Source: Deltaproteobacteria bacterium (GTDB lineage: Bacteria > Myxococcota_A > Polyangia > Haliangiales > Haliangiaceae). From it: a DNA stretch of 64,000 nt. Under the pieces are notes generated by a model. That model was not told where the DNA came from and searched no databases. It saw nothing but the letters and a program-made list of their open reading frames with translations. The position numbers were made by a program, and so were the translations under genes. The number at the start of each line of letters is the position of its first letter. Position 1 is the stretch's first letter. The stretch spans positions 245,232 through 309,231 of the forward strand of contig JAHDIH010000002.1 of NCBI GenBank assembly GCA_020630875.1. Reading direction: 5' to 3'. Below, piece by piece: positions 9,550 to 18,480 of this stretch.

Positions 9550-11979
9550 GTGTCTATTTGGTCGCGTATAGAAAAAGGTATCTCATCGTTCACAGATGGA
9601 TTGTTATCCGACGAGTTCGCTAACCAGCTTGCCGAAGGAAAAGAAGCACTAAATTCAGGTGATGCAGACGCGGCATTGTCTGTGGCTATGGGTGTACTTG
9701 CTACATCTCCGCACCATCCGTCAGCCAGCTTACTGGCAGCCGTCGCCAGGTGGGAACTGGGCGAGAAAGAGGAAGCGATAGACACTATTTCGTCGTATCT
9801 TGCGGTCGCACCGTCCGATCTCACTGCGCGATTTACCATGTGCCGAATGAAAGTTTTGTCGGGCGAGAAAACGGCTATTTCAGAATTGTCGAAAATCGAA
9901 AATCCAAGCCAAGACTTGCGGGCGCAAATAGAAAAGCTTCGCGGAAGGGCACTGCTTTTTTCCGGAGAGTATTCAGCCGCAATTCGAGAATTTGATGCAT
10001 CGAAAATGTATCGAAAAGAGGATCAAGAAATTGAGGAGTATAAGTACTTTGCTGAAGTATGTCTCTACTTGCTAAGAGAGAGGGATTTGCCACGAGCGCT
10101 TGCTGCTGATAGTACCCTTGTTAAGGCGGCGAGCCGTTTGTTGAGTGGCAAAGTATTTGCCGATAGTGGCGTGGCACCTGCTAATGACGAGGAACGACTT
10201 TATTGGGAGTTGGCTTACCGCGAAGACATAGAGCATCATAACAAAAATTCGGCGGTTCTTGCATCGCTGGCACGCAACAGTAATTCGAAGCAATTACAAG
10301 CGTTATTAAAGTTAGAAAAAATTCGTCCGTCATTGGCGGTTCAGTCTTGGGCAATCGAGGTGGCGTTAGAACAGGATAGTCTAGACTCAGTCTCAGAAAT
10401 CATTGAAAAGGTTGTAAGCAAACGCGCAACGAGCATAATTGGAAACCTCGGTCGAGCAGGGGAGTTAATAGCGTCAGGGCATTTGGAAGAAGCTCGAGAA
10501 CTCATTAGTAGGTTCAAACTTCACGAGGCCGCGGAGCAACTCTTTGACGCTTATGTGGAAAGAGGCGCGTATGAATCAGCAGTAGATTTAGCAGTGCAAG
10601 GCAACTTGGTTTCGCCAAAGACGAAACTTGGAAAACTACAGACGACGTTGCAACTCACCTCCTTAGCTGCTGCGAAAGACCTAGATGACTATCTACTAGA
10701 ACATCGTTGGTTAATCGATGAGTGGGCCAATACGTCGATTTACGTGGGACCGTTAACCATTGCGATGATTGGCGAGTTTTCTTCCGGTAAAACGTCACTG
10801 ATAAATACGATGGTCGGAAAAGATATTCTAGAGGTAGGCCCGACTCCCGTAACCTCTATTCCTACGTTTGTTACATCAGGCGTGGCTAACCAAACTAGGA
10901 TTCTAAACCGAGATGGAACGTTTACTAGCAAGTATGAGGAAGCGAATGCCAAAAGTCGGTATGTGACATTGGATAGCAACGCCTTGGGTGGTTTACAGTT
11001 GGTGGACACGGCTGGGATCAACACTCGAATGCATGGCGATCGTGCTCAACTAACCGTACTTTTAGAAGAGTGCGATGCAGCGATATGGGTTTTCCGTGCA
11101 GCTCAAGCGGGCAAAAAGTCAGAGTTGGACTCGATTACTCATTTTGTAGAACAAAGACTTCCCATATTTGCGTTAGTGAGTAAATCAGACTTGTTAAGTG
11201 ACGTTGAGCGTAAATCCGTTGAAATTGCCGTCCGTGAAGCACTACCTCGGAGTGTTGAATTTTTGGGAATGACATCTGCAAAGCGTGACAGTGACGAGAT
11301 ACGTCAACTTTTTCAGCCGCTAGCATCCGATGCCGCAAAGTTTCGAAATATAAGATACATGCGTAGCGCCATGCGAGCGTCAAAGTTTGCAGAACGTCGA
11401 CTACTAGATACGATTGATGATTTGCAAAAAAGTACGCATTCGGAAAACGAGTTTTCAGGAGTTGAACAAATGCGAGGGAGATGGTCCGTTCAATCGACGA
11501 AGATTTGGAATCTTTTTGAGACCTCGCACGACGAGCTAGCACAAATGGCAGATCGCAAGCATGGGTTGCGGGCGCCAGATGTAGACTATCTCCGACGTAA
11601 AATTACAAAAGCGATTAACGAAGAATTCCAAAATGTTGTTTCTGGTTTGGAATTAGATTTCAAGCATATCGAATGGACGAGCGACTTAATCAAAGGTAAG
11701 GCAAGTGGCTTGATAGAAACCTTGCTTTTTTCTCCTGGCGCTATTGAAGCCATTCAAAAGCGTGACAGGAGTGAAATAAAGAGGAGATTCGACTTTGTCT
11801 TTGGAGCGCTGGACTCCTTATTGCAGGAAGAAGCCGATACGCTAGACGTAATGACAACGAGAAGTCGTGCCGAACGAAAGAGACGGAGAGACAATTGGTT
11901 GGCCGTCGCAGAATTGCGTTTGGCCGTCGCACGAGCTTGCATTGAAGCAACTACCAACTGGCTAGATTCATTAGAATGA
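9550..11979 (+). CDS. TPR-dynamin-like GTPase
   Basis: 809 residues from the GTG at 9550. The frame is open to a TTG at 9496 with an ATG at 9511, but the protein start VSIWSRIEKGI looks natural and the upstream residues do not. The N-terminal ~380 residues are helical TPR-like repeats (ALNSGDADAALSVA..., AIREFD). A dynamin-type GTPase follows: G1 GEFSSGKTS (about 408-416), G3 DTAGINT (near 486) and G4 SKSD (near 544), then a helical C-terminal region without an obvious long membrane hairpin. It lacks the paddle seen in its neighbour, so the two could be a membrane-inserting and a soluble partner. The stop overlaps the rnhB start by four bases (ATGA). Confidence 0.88.
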   Translation: MSIWSRIEKGISSFTDGLLSDEFANQLAEGKEALNSGDADAALSVAMGVLATSPHHPSASLLAAVARWELGEKEEAIDTISSYLAVAPSDLTARFTMCRMKVLSGEKTAISELSKIENPSQDLRAQIEKLRGRALLFSGEYSAAIREFDASKMYRKEDQEIEEYKYFAEVCLYLLRERDLPRALAADSTLVKAASRLLSGKVFADSGVAPANDEERLYWELAYREDIEHHNKNSAVLASLARNSNSKQLQALLKLEKIRPSLAVQSWAIEVALEQDSLDSVSEIIEKVVSKRATSIIGNLGRAGELIASGHLEEARELISRFKLHEAAEQLFDAYVERGAYESAVDLAVQGNLVSPKTKLGKLQTTLQLTSLAAAKDLDDYLLEHRWLIDEWANTSIYVGPLTIAMIGEFSSGKTSLINTMVGKDILEVGPTPVTSIPTFVTSGVANQTRILNRDGTFTSKYEEANAKSRYVTLDSNALGGLQLVDTAGINTRMHGDRAQLTVLLEECDAAIWVFRAAQAGKKSELDSITHFVEQRLPIFALVSKSDLLSDVERKSVEIAVREALPRSVEFLGMTSAKRDSDEIRQLFQPLASDAAKFRNIRYMRSAMRASKFAERRLLDTIDDLQKSTHSENEFSGVEQMRGRWSVQSTKIWNLFETSHDELAQMADRKHGLRAPDVDYLRRKITKAINEEFQNVVSGLELDFKHIEWTSDLIKGKASGLIETLLFSPGAIEAIQKRDRSEIKRRFDFVFGALDSLLQEEADTLDVMTTRSRAERKRRRDNWLAVAELRLAVARACIEATTNWLDSLE

Positions 11980-12653
11980 TTTCGATTGGAATTGACGAAG
12001 CCGGTAGAGGGCCAGTGCTCGGCCCCATGGTAGTAGCTGCAGTAGGTCTTTCAAATATCGCAGAAAAGAAATTGAAGCGTTTAGGCGTGACAGATTCCAA
12101 AGCTTTTGGTGCCGGCGAAAAAGCAATTTCCACGCGCAAGGACTTGGCGAGAAATATCGGTGAGATTGCAGAGTTTGTTGCCCTTCGGGTTGCGTCTGTA
12201 GCGACTATTGACTGCCGCGTCGCCCTTCATCAGCTCAATCAGCTGGAACAGGAGATGGCAATGTCGCTTGTTGAAGGTCGGCAAGAGGCACAAGTCATTT
12301 TTGATGGCAAACTTGTTTTTGGGGGGCTAGCTAGCACCATGAAAAATGCAGTGGCGGAAAACAAGGCAGAGGAGAAGTACATCAGTGTTGCCGCAGCCTC
12401 GATAGTAGCTAAGTCTCATCGAGACGCACTGTTTTCTCTGATTGCTCAGCGATACTTTCATGCCTACGGTGAGCTGAGGGGAGGAGGCTATGGCAACAAG
12501 GCGACGAGCGATTTTCTCTCTAAGTACGTCGATGACCATGGACGCTTGCCACCAGAAGCACGAAAATCGTGGCCCCACAACTACCTTCCTGATGTCTTTA
12601 GGCAGATGTTGCGGAAGAATTGGCGATGCAGTGAACTTGGGTTGGCATTCTGA
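11976..12653 (+). CDS. rnhB: Ribonuclease HII
   Basis: Cleaves RNA of RNA/DNA hybrids and single ribonucleotides in DNA. 225 residues, typical length. The N-terminal G-I-D-E-A-G-R-G-P (residues 5-13) supplies the first two acidic metal ligands. Later conserved segments include DSKAFG, VIFDGK, AASIVAKSHRD and GGYGNKATSDFL. It starts within the stop of the TPR-dynamin gene (four-base overlap), so it is translated from the same message. Functional linkage to the dynamins is not expected from the family. Confidence 0.95.
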   Translation: MISIGIDEAGRGPVLGPMVVAAVGLSNIAEKKLKRLGVTDSKAFGAGEKAISTRKDLARNIGEIAEFVALRVASVATIDCRVALHQLNQLEQEMAMSLVEGRQEAQVIFDGKLVFGGLASTMKNAVAENKAEEKYISVAAASIVAKSHRDALFSLIAQRYFHAYGELRGGGYGNKATSDFLSKYVDDHGRLPPEARKSWPHNYLPDVFRQMLRKNWRCSELGLAF

Positions 12654-12671
12654 GCAAAAACTTCGTACGCT
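12642..12671 (+). promoter_or_regulatory. Promoter of the small OB-like gene, leaderless type
   Basis: TTGGCA (12642-12647), 18-base spacer, TACGCT (12666-12671), then six bases to the ATG at 12678. It overlaps the end of rnhB, suggesting independent transcription of the small gene. It also supports the chosen start. Confidence 0.55.
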
Positions 12672-12677
12672 AAATGT

Positions 12678-12917
12678 ATGGGAGGAAAACCAAGAATGGG
12701 AACCGCATATGAAGGCCGAGTCGAGAAAAATGATTTGGCTGGTGGCTTTTGGCAGTTGGTTTGTACCGATGGAAACAGCTATCAACTAGAAGGTGCAGAC
12801 TCTGGTTTAAAACGACAAGGGTTGCGGGTTCGTATCGTTGGTGGAGTACAGCGTTCCATGTTTGGTATCGGTATGGCTGGACCTCATCTCAAAGTTGAGT
12901 CTTGGGAAGAAATATAG
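12678..12917 (+). CDS. Small beta-rich (OB/DUF5818-like) protein
   Basis: 79 residues with no signal peptide. The pattern YEGRVEKNDLAGGFWQLVC then G..YQLEG, with a later RVRIVGG and LKVESWE, resembles small five-stranded OB-like proteins (DUF5818-type) that bind an unknown ligand. The ATG at 12678 is placed by the promoter six bases upstream; an internal ATG at 12696 is the alternative. It follows rnhB by 24 bases and precedes the FAH-family gene by 54. The function is unknown. Confidence 0.7.
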   Translation: MGGKPRMGTAYEGRVEKNDLAGGFWQLVCTDGNSYQLEGADSGLKRQGLRVRIVGGVQRSMFGIGMAGPHLKVESWEEI

Positions 12918-12971
12918 ACTCTACAGCGAGGCTCTAGCTCAAAGTGATTGCCCGGTATAGAGTATGAGAGC

Positions 12972-13589
12972 ATGAACCAATTTGCTCCTACAAAAATTAT
13001 TGGGATCGGTCGAAATTACGCTAAGCATGCCCGTGAGTTGGGCAACGACGTTCCAGAGTCTCCGATAGCTTTTCTCAAGCCACCTTCCTCTGTTGTAACC
13101 TCGGGACAGGTAATCGTTCGTCCTGATTTTCAGCGAGTGGATTACGAAGGCGAACTAGCAGTAGTTATTGGTAAACGCTGCGTGCGGGTTGGGGGTGATG
13201 ACGCTTTGAATTATGTCGAAGGTTATACGTGCGCCAATGATATCACGGTGCGAGATCTTCAGAGAAAAGGTGGCCCGTGGTCAGTGGCAAAAGGCATGGA
13301 TACGTTTTGCCCCTTGGGACCTGCAATAGTGGCTAATCTTAATCCTCAAAACGTATTGTTGAGAACCACGGTTAATGGAGAAGTAAGGCAAGAAGCGAAC
13401 ACTAGTGAGATGGTTTTTTCAGTAGCTGAAATTATCAGTTACTTAAGCTCTGTCATGACGCTTGAAATAGGAGATGTGATTCTGACCGGAACTCCGGCAG
13501 GTGTTGGCAATCTCGATATTGGAGATGAAGTCTCTGTGACCATTGAAGGAATAGGGACTCTAACGAACAAAGTAGTTTCTCATGGTTAA
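12972..13589 (+). CDS. Fumarylacetoacetate hydrolase (FAH) family enzyme
   Basis: 205 residues from the ATG at 12972 (a TTG at 12948 is also in frame but less likely). This is the compact FAH/FAHD1 catalytic domain, which acts on C-C bonds of 2-oxo or acylpyruvate-type substrates with a divalent metal. Visible landmarks are the start GIGRNYAKHARELGN, IAFLKPPSSV, the metal-binding region DYEGELAVVIG, GYTCANDITVRDLQ, the K-G-D-F-like KGMDTFCPLGP, and LTGTPAGVG. The substrate cannot be assigned from sequence. It overlaps folK by eight bases. Confidence 0.92.
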   Translation: MNQFAPTKIIGIGRNYAKHARELGNDVPESPIAFLKPPSSVVTSGQVIVRPDFQRVDYEGELAVVIGKRCVRVGGDDALNYVEGYTCANDITVRDLQRKGGPWSVAKGMDTFCPLGPAIVANLNPQNVLLRTTVNGEVRQEANTSEMVFSVAEIISYLSSVMTLEIGDVILTGTPAGVGNLDIGDEVSVTIEGIGTLTNKVVSHG

Positions 13590-14115
13590 GTGCGTAGTTG
13601 GTTTTGGCGCAAACCTCGGAACTCAGCAAGAAATCCTTTCTCTTTTTTCCAAAGCGGTAGGTCTTTTGAGTTGGCCAATAGTTGGTGCAGCGTCACTTTA
13701 CTCGAGTGCAGGGATGGAGGGGGCCCGCTCAACTAATGCGTTTTTTAATACTGCGGTAGCGTTTGAAGTAGAAAATAATCCGACAACGGTTCTGAGGAAA
13801 CTTCTAAGTACTGAAACTACGCTTGGGCGTAAGAGAGTACGGTGGCATGGACCAAGGAACATAGACTTGGACTTGCTGCTTATTGGAGACAGAAGCGTTC
13901 ATTGTCCTGGACCACCACCAACCATCGTTCCTCATCCGCGACTTCATGACCGTCGCTTTGCATTAGAGCCAGCGATAGAGCTACTCGGTAGCGATTATCA
14001 GCTTCATGGCCACGCTCTTGCATTTTGGCATAAGCGTGCATCAAACCAACGAGTTACTAAACTGGGGCAATGGACTTCTGTAGGACATGTAGGACCACTA
14101 TGCAACTTGCGATAA
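13582..14115 (+). CDS. folK: 2-amino-4-hydroxy-6-hydroxymethyldihydropteridine pyrophosphokinase
   Basis: Transfers pyrophosphate from ATP to the pterin alcohol in folate synthesis. 177 residues. It shows the HPPK opening GFGANLG, the substrate loop LYSSAG, the ATP/Mg region GPRNIDLDLLLIGD (with both metal Asp residues) and the C-terminal PHPRLHDRRFALEPAIEL. The last ~35 residues extend past the usual domain end. The ATG lies within the end of the FAH-family gene (eight-base overlap), so the two are co-transcribed. No other folate gene is visible nearby. Confidence 0.95.
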   Translation: MVKCVVGFGANLGTQQEILSLFSKAVGLLSWPIVGAASLYSSAGMEGARSTNAFFNTAVAFEVENNPTTVLRKLLSTETTLGRKRVRWHGPRNIDLDLLLIGDRSVHCPGPPPTIVPHPRLHDRRFALEPAIELLGSDYQLHGHALAFWHKRASNQRVTKLGQWTSVGHVGPLCNLR

Positions 14116-14136
14116 CTAGCTGCTGAGCGGTATGAT
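14107..14136 (+). promoter_or_regulatory. FHA gene promoter
   Basis: TTGCGA (14107-14112), 18-base spacer, TATGAT (14131-14136), nine bases before the TTG start at 14146. It overlaps the end of folK. The predicted leader is only about two or three bases. Confidence 0.5.
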
Positions 14137-14145
14137 TGACAAGTA

Positions 14146-15003
14146 TTGAGTGGTTGGGAAGAAGATAAAACTAGCGTCGCCGCTGGTTTATGGGAAGGAC
14201 CTATTACCTCTTCCGGTAACGTTCACCGACCTCCGAACCGATGGTTTTCTCAAGAGGTAACGCAACCCAAAGCGAAAAATCATTGGAAAGAAAACAGCGC
14301 GATTCCGCACGCCGAATTGTTGGTCATTCTAGGTGAAAATAAGGATGCTAGGGTAGTGATTCACAAAACACCTTTTTGGGTGGGGCGGAGCTTAGAAAAT
14401 GACTTTATCATTCACGACATTACCGTTTCAAAAAAGCACTTTGTTGTCGAATTTAGTGACGAAGGTGGCTTCGTTGTTCGAGACTTGGGATCCGGTAATG
14501 GTACGCTTATCGATGGATCTCATTCTGATTCAGGAAAAGTAGTTCGAGATGGCGACGTCATAGATCTTGGCCATACGCACCTCGCTTTTCGCTCTGCGGC
14601 ATTCAAGGCTAAATCAAAGAAGCGCCCCAAGCCTCCTCCCATTCCTCGTACCGCAGTTCCTGCTCCACCCGTTGCTAATACTCCGCGCAGTTCTGGCTCT
14701 GATAATAAATTGACGGTCCAGGAGTTTCCAAGCACCGTATCAAGTCACGGAAAAACTACTGCACCTGAGACCAACGTGCCTTCTCAAATACCGATTAGTG
14801 CTTCAGCGCCACCATTTCCGCCTTCTCCACCAGCGGCTGTGCCCGTTGCTAAAAAGTACGAGCCAACCATACGGGTGGATGCTTTGAGCCGCAACCAAAT
14901 AGCTGTAGCCAACGACCTGTCAATCAAACCATCTCGAACTGGTCTTTACATTGGGATTGCCGTTCTTGTTGTTGCCATCGTCGCGGTCATAGTCCTTTTA
15001 TAG
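14146..15003 (+). CDS. FHA-domain protein with C-terminal membrane anchor
   Basis: 285 residues with a TTG start. The FHA domain (phosphothreonine recognition) spans about residues 60-155, with the signature GRS (residues ~82-84), the SKKHF motif and the RDLGSGNGTLIDG segment, which together hold the usual Arg, Ser-x-x-His and Asn-Gly residues. A Pro/Ala/Ser-rich linker follows, then one membrane helix at the extreme C-terminus. The FHA domain should therefore be cytoplasmic and tail-anchored. It could read phosphorylation by Hanks-type kinases such as the one at 55491-57473, though no direct link is visible. Confidence 0.88.
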   Translation: MSGWEEDKTSVAAGLWEGPITSSGNVHRPPNRWFSQEVTQPKAKNHWKENSAIPHAELLVILGENKDARVVIHKTPFWVGRSLENDFIIHDITVSKKHFVVEFSDEGGFVVRDLGSGNGTLIDGSHSDSGKVVRDGDVIDLGHTHLAFRSAAFKAKSKKRPKPPPIPRTAVPAPPVANTPRSSGSDNKLTVQEFPSTVSSHGKTTAPETNVPSQIPISASAPPFPPSPPAAVPVAKKYEPTIRVDALSRNQIAVANDLSIKPSRTGLYIGIAVLVVAIVAVIVLL

Positions 15004-15031
15004 AGTTCCGATTCGAACAGCAACGAAACAA

Positions 15032-15055
15032 GTAGAGCGACCGAAGTCGCTCCAC
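15032..15055. terminator. Hairpin between convergent genes, possible bidirectional terminator
   Basis: GAGCGAC (15035-15041), loop CGAA, GTCGCTC (15046-15052). The stem can be extended by two more pairs beyond one mismatch. It lies between the ends of the convergent FHA gene and the small secreted protein gene. There is no U-tract on either side, so efficient intrinsic termination is uncertain. Confidence 0.45.
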
Positions 15056-15062
15056 TCAACGA

Positions 15063-15344
15063 CTAGTTCTTCGTAGCTTTACCATTCTTAAACTTCCACT
15101 TACCGCCATCTTTTAGCGTCTTTGTTGGAAAGTCGACGGAACCTCCCGTAATTTTGCACTCTTTGGCGGTAGAGTGGAATGTGTAGGTTGCTGTGGAACT
15201 TCTGCGGACGGTGATGGTTTTACTGCTACCATTGCATTTTAGTTCAATTTTGTGTGCTTTTGAGTCGTTGTTGTATACGCGAATAGAGCCCGCGAACGCG
15301 GAGCTACAAAAAAGTAGTGTACCTAGAAAGAGTGCTTTTTTCAT
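15063..15344 (-). CDS. Small secreted basic protein
   Basis: 93 residues. A clear Sec signal peptide (MKKALFLGTLLFCSSAFAG) probably cleaves after AFA. The mature ~75 residues are Lys/Thr/Ser-rich, beta-like, with two Cys and a C-terminal Lys/Gly-rich tail. The family is unknown; size and shape resemble small periplasmic beta-sandwich proteins. It starts four bases after the stop of the membrane protein gene at 15349, so both are likely in one operon. Confidence 0.75.
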   Translation of the reverse strand: MKKALFLGTLLFCSSAFAGSIRVYNNDSKAHKIELKCNGSSKTITVRRSSTATYTFHSTAKECKITGGSVDFPTKTLKDGGKWKFKNGKATKN

Positions 15345-15348
15345 TTAC

Positions 15349-16497
15349 CTAGGTTAGGAGATCCGTCGTGTAGGTTTCAAGGTCCTCAATGGTATCGAAT
15401 TTCTTTGCAATGCCCGTCTCAACGAACTGACTGGTTTCAACATCAAAAACGGCCGGCAGTTGAGAATGCAAGAAGCTAGCGAAGCCACGAATGGCCTCTT
15501 CGAATGTCAAAAATGCTTTGCCTGCGAAGTCAAAGTTGGCTTTGGTTTGCTCCGTGATTCTGATAGGAACGGTACCACTCGGTCCGCAAATATCCATTAT
15601 GAGTTCGCGACCTTCGCCATACTCTGGTGGCAGTTGTCGCACGGATAGTTTTGTTGCATCCTTCCAAGCGACAAATGACGTGGAGGTTTGAGCACCTTTA
15701 GCGGTAAAGTGGCACCTCTCACTAGCTAGCTTAACCCTTGAAACCGGGATGGATTGAGTGGCCAAAACACTCTGATTATTGCTTGCCCCTTTATGTGCTG
15801 CGTCCTCGGCTACTACATTGCCAGAATTCTTTACCGTTGCTGGGGCAATAACTTCGTTTTCACCGCCAAAGTCGTCATAGCTGGTCGGCAGTAGTTCGTT
15901 GGTATCAAGTAGTCCATAGACTACGGTAGAGGAAAAGGCCAATAGCGCAGCACCGTATCCCCAAGATACGCCAATAGCTGACACTGAACTAGGAGCCAAA
16001 ATCCAAAACGTAATGCACAAACCAAAACCGAAAAATCCGGACTTTGCTGCAATGATCTCCAGCAGTCGTTGTTCATTATTCGTTTCTCTCGTAACGATGA
16101 CTACCAGCAACATAAGTATCGAAACTATTGATGCGATCCAGATCAGCCTTCCTACCGTTTGAAAAACTTTTGCACATCCGAGAATTCTACAGAGTTCCCC
16201 TTCCTGGCAGGTTCTTCCCGATTTCAATTGCTCAAGCATTTTGGCGACCCTAGGATCTGCATTTTGAATCCCCATAGATTCAAGTTCGTCGATCTGCTGC
16301 AAGTATTGTTGCTTTGCCGCTGCAGACATCTCTACGCACAAAGATGCCTTGGTCAGTCCTAAGCCAATAGAAACGGTGGTCCCCATTGTGCTTTTTGATC
16401 CATGCCACCAACTAGTAGATAGCAAGCAAAAAACTAACAAAGAAATAGTGACCACCGGCCATGCTATTCTTGCAACTCTTTTCCAATAGTTGGGCAT
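15349..16497 (-). CDS. Multi-spanning membrane protein of unknown function
   Basis: 382 residues. One membrane helix lies near the N-terminus (about 10-27). An extracytoplasmic loop follows, with several Cys residues and a helical Gln/Met-rich part. Further helices occur near 115-135, 155-175 and 178-200. The C-terminal ~180 residues are soluble and beta-like. I do not recognise the family. A perfect TATAAT ends five bases before the ATG, implying a leaderless message. The downstream secreted protein is probably co-transcribed. Confidence 0.75.
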   Translation of the reverse strand: MPNYWKRVARIAWPVVTISLLVFCLLSTSWWHGSKSTMGTTVSIGLGLTKASLCVEMSAAAKQQYLQQIDELESMGIQNADPRVAKMLEQLKSGRTCQEGELCRILGCAKVFQTVGRLIWIASIVSILMLLVVIVTRETNNEQRLLEIIAAKSGFFGFGLCITFWILAPSSVSAIGVSWGYGAALLAFSSTVVYGLLDTNELLPTSYDDFGGENEVIAPATVKNSGNVVAEDAAHKGASNNQSVLATQSIPVSRVKLASERCHFTAKGAQTSTSFVAWKDATKLSVRQLPPEYGEGRELIMDICGPSGTVPIRITEQTKANFDFAGKAFLTFEEAIRGFASFLHSQLPAVFDVETSQFVETGIAKKFDTIEDLETYTTDLLT

Positions 16498-16635
16498 TCT
16501 GGATTATAGATGCAAAAGATCGTCGACTTCAATGAACGAGCTTTCATCACAAAGCCGCTAAGTGTGTGATTCCAGGGGGATTTGTTTACATGATTCTAAT
16601 AGAACCTAAGTTCTGGAAGTGTTAGCGTCCGCGGG

Positions 16636-17862
16636 ATGAGGATACTTGCACTAGTAGCTACGTTTGCCGCATGTACTTTTGATACTTCTGGACTTGGATT
16701 TAAAGCTAGTCCGGATGGCAATGTCGTTGGCACTGACTCTGCGCCAGCAAGTGACGGTCCGATTCAGGCGGATGCGTCGCCTCCTTGTCCTGGCGGTGCT
16801 TTGACGATTGACCCCAAGAACTTTTCGAAATGTGAAATACCCGCACCCATCACCTGGAACTTTACGCCAGGCGCCTGGGAGCTAGATACCAACTCGTTGA
16901 CTCTAACAGGACCAAGTGGACCAATCTCAGTCTCTGCAAATACCGTAAGGCAAGAGGTCAGCTCGAATAGGGTAGGGCCCGACTTGGCAATTTTTGCGAT
17001 AAACCAGCTGGATATCCCGTCGGGAACTTCTATCAAAGTAACTGGCAATCGAGGGTTGGTGTTGGTCTCTTTTGGCGGCGTTTCGGTGAGGGGAACAATC
17101 GACGCTTCTGCCAATCTTCAGCGAAAAGGAGCTGGGGCAAATCATATATCAGGCTGTGGAATTGGCGCAGGCATCACAGGGATCCCGTACGCAATACCTT
17201 CTGTGGGAATCGCTGGCAGTGGTGGCGGGGGTGGGGGCCATGAGAGCCGCGGCGGTCGTGGCGGAAAAGTTAAAGATGGCGTGGCATCGCAGCGCGCTCC
17301 TGGAGGACAAGCATTCGGTTTTCATTCGCTTCAACCTTTGGTGGGCGGGTGTCATGGCGGTGATGGCGGAGCCTCAGGTGCTGGAGTCGGCGGAGGTGGC
17401 GGTGGCATTGTAAATATCGTGGCAGATACCGTAATCGCTATCGATGGCGGAATCTTCGCAGGCGGCGGCGGCGGCGAAGGTGGAACAGATGAGGGCGGCG
17501 GCGGCGGAGGTGGCTCTGGAGGAGCAATACTTCTCGAAACTACTGTAGGCATCACTGTCAACGGCATATTAAATGCAACCGGCGGTGGTGGTGGAGAAGG
17601 GGGCCATTTTGGTGGCACAGCTCAGTCGGGACAGAATGCGAGACCTGATGGGACTTTGGCACTTGGTGGCAACACGGTGGCAGAGTCTGGTAGCGGTGGT
17701 CATGGTGGCACCACAGCGGCTAACCCAGGGGATGGAGACCAAGCAACGTCAAGCAGTCGGCCTCGTGGCGGCGGCGGTGGTGGTGGCGCTGCCGGCAGAA
17801 TTCATGGCACGGCTGGATGGCAGATTTCTAATTCGGCATCTGTTTCTCCTACACCGCGATAA
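16636..17862 (+). CDS. Gly-rich secreted surface protein
   Basis: 408 residues. The short hydrophobic N-terminus ends in FAAC, a weak lipobox, so it is exported and possibly lipidated. After a Ser/Asp/Pro-rich linker, residues about 45-165 form a beta-rich domain (DIPSGTSIKVTGNRGLVLVS, then VRGTIDASA). The rest is dominated by Gly runs (GGGGGGHE, GGGGGEGG, GGGGSGG) separated by short beta segments, suggesting a beta-helix-like surface protein. Large Gly-rich proteins of this kind are common in myxobacteria; I know of no defined function. An open antisense frame (poly-Pro) is only a shadow of the Gly codons. Confidence 0.75.
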   Translation: MRILALVATFAACTFDTSGLGFKASPDGNVVGTDSAPASDGPIQADASPPCPGGALTIDPKNFSKCEIPAPITWNFTPGAWELDTNSLTLTGPSGPISVSANTVRQEVSSNRVGPDLAIFAINQLDIPSGTSIKVTGNRGLVLVSFGGVSVRGTIDASANLQRKGAGANHISGCGIGAGITGIPYAIPSVGIAGSGGGGGGHESRGGRGGKVKDGVASQRAPGGQAFGFHSLQPLVGGCHGGDGGASGAGVGGGGGGIVNIVADTVIAIDGGIFAGGGGGEGGTDEGGGGGGGSGGAILLETTVGITVNGILNATGGGGGEGGHFGGTAQSGQNARPDGTLALGGNTVAESGSGGHGGTTAANPGDGDQATSSSRPRGGGGGGGAAGRIHGTAGWQISNSASVSPTPR

Positions 17863-17865
17863 GTC

Positions 17866-18480
17866 TTAGATTTTTGTAAATACTAGCACGCAATGAGACC
17901 AGAGCCGTCCGGCTATTGGTGTTGGAATCCGAGCTACGTAAGGCCAAAAACGTATACTGCGCCAAAGGAAAACATTGGTTCTAATAAGATTGTTTAGGTC
18001 CGCCAAATTATCGTAGTCGTCGTAGTCATTTAAATGACCAGCAACTTGCGAGGGACGTCTAATGCTCCAAACATTGTCGGTGTACTGATGTACAAAGAGC
18101 AGTCCTCCAGTTGATAATACCCTACTGCATTCACTAAATACTTTGGTCGGATCCAGATAGCGAAAAACACCTTTGGTTGCGACTATAGTGTCGAAATGAT
18201 TATCTGCAAATGGCAAGTGGTTTGCAGTAGCTTGACAAACTCTAGGAGCATCACCGTGTTTAAGCATAGCCATACTAATGTCTATGCCAACAGAGTGGTT
18301 GCCTCCAATTTTATTTAGTAGACGACCGGTGCCACAACCAAGCTCGAGACAAGAATGGCCGCCGCGTGCTGCGGCGACCATATCCTCTTCTACTCTTTCG
18401 AACCGCTGACGACTGACTTTGTCTCCATGCCTTTGGTTGTATCCTTCGGCAGAGCTGTCGTAATTAGCCGTCGGTTTCAA
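17866..18480 (-). CDS. Class I SAM-dependent methyltransferase
   Basis: 204 residues with a TTG start at 18480. The methyltransferase fold is shown by YDSSAEGYNQRHGD at the N-terminus, motif I CLELGCGTGRLLNKI (near 38-52), the acidic loop VGIDISMAML, and the post-motif region ADNHFDTIVATKGVFRYLD then GGLLFVHQY. This is the UbiE/Methyltransf_11 type; the substrate is unknown. The start overlaps the end of the small lipoprotein gene by 17 bases, placing it third in a minus-strand operon with that gene and the heptad-repeat protein. Confidence 0.9.
   Translation of the reverse strand: MKPTANYDSSAEGYNQRHGDKVSRQRFERVEEDMVAAARGGHSCLELGCGTGRLLNKIGGNHSVGIDISMAMLKHGDAPRVCQATANHLPFADNHFDTIVATKGVFRYLDPTKVFSECSRVLSTGGLLFVHQYTDNVWSIRRPSQVAGHLNDYDDYDNLADLNNLIRTNVFLWRSIRFWPYVARIPTPIAGRLWSHCVLVFTKI

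Noticed and set aside
17352..17618. Minus-strand poly-Pro open frame
   Set aside because: Exact shadow of the Gly-rich codons of the plus-strand surface protein.
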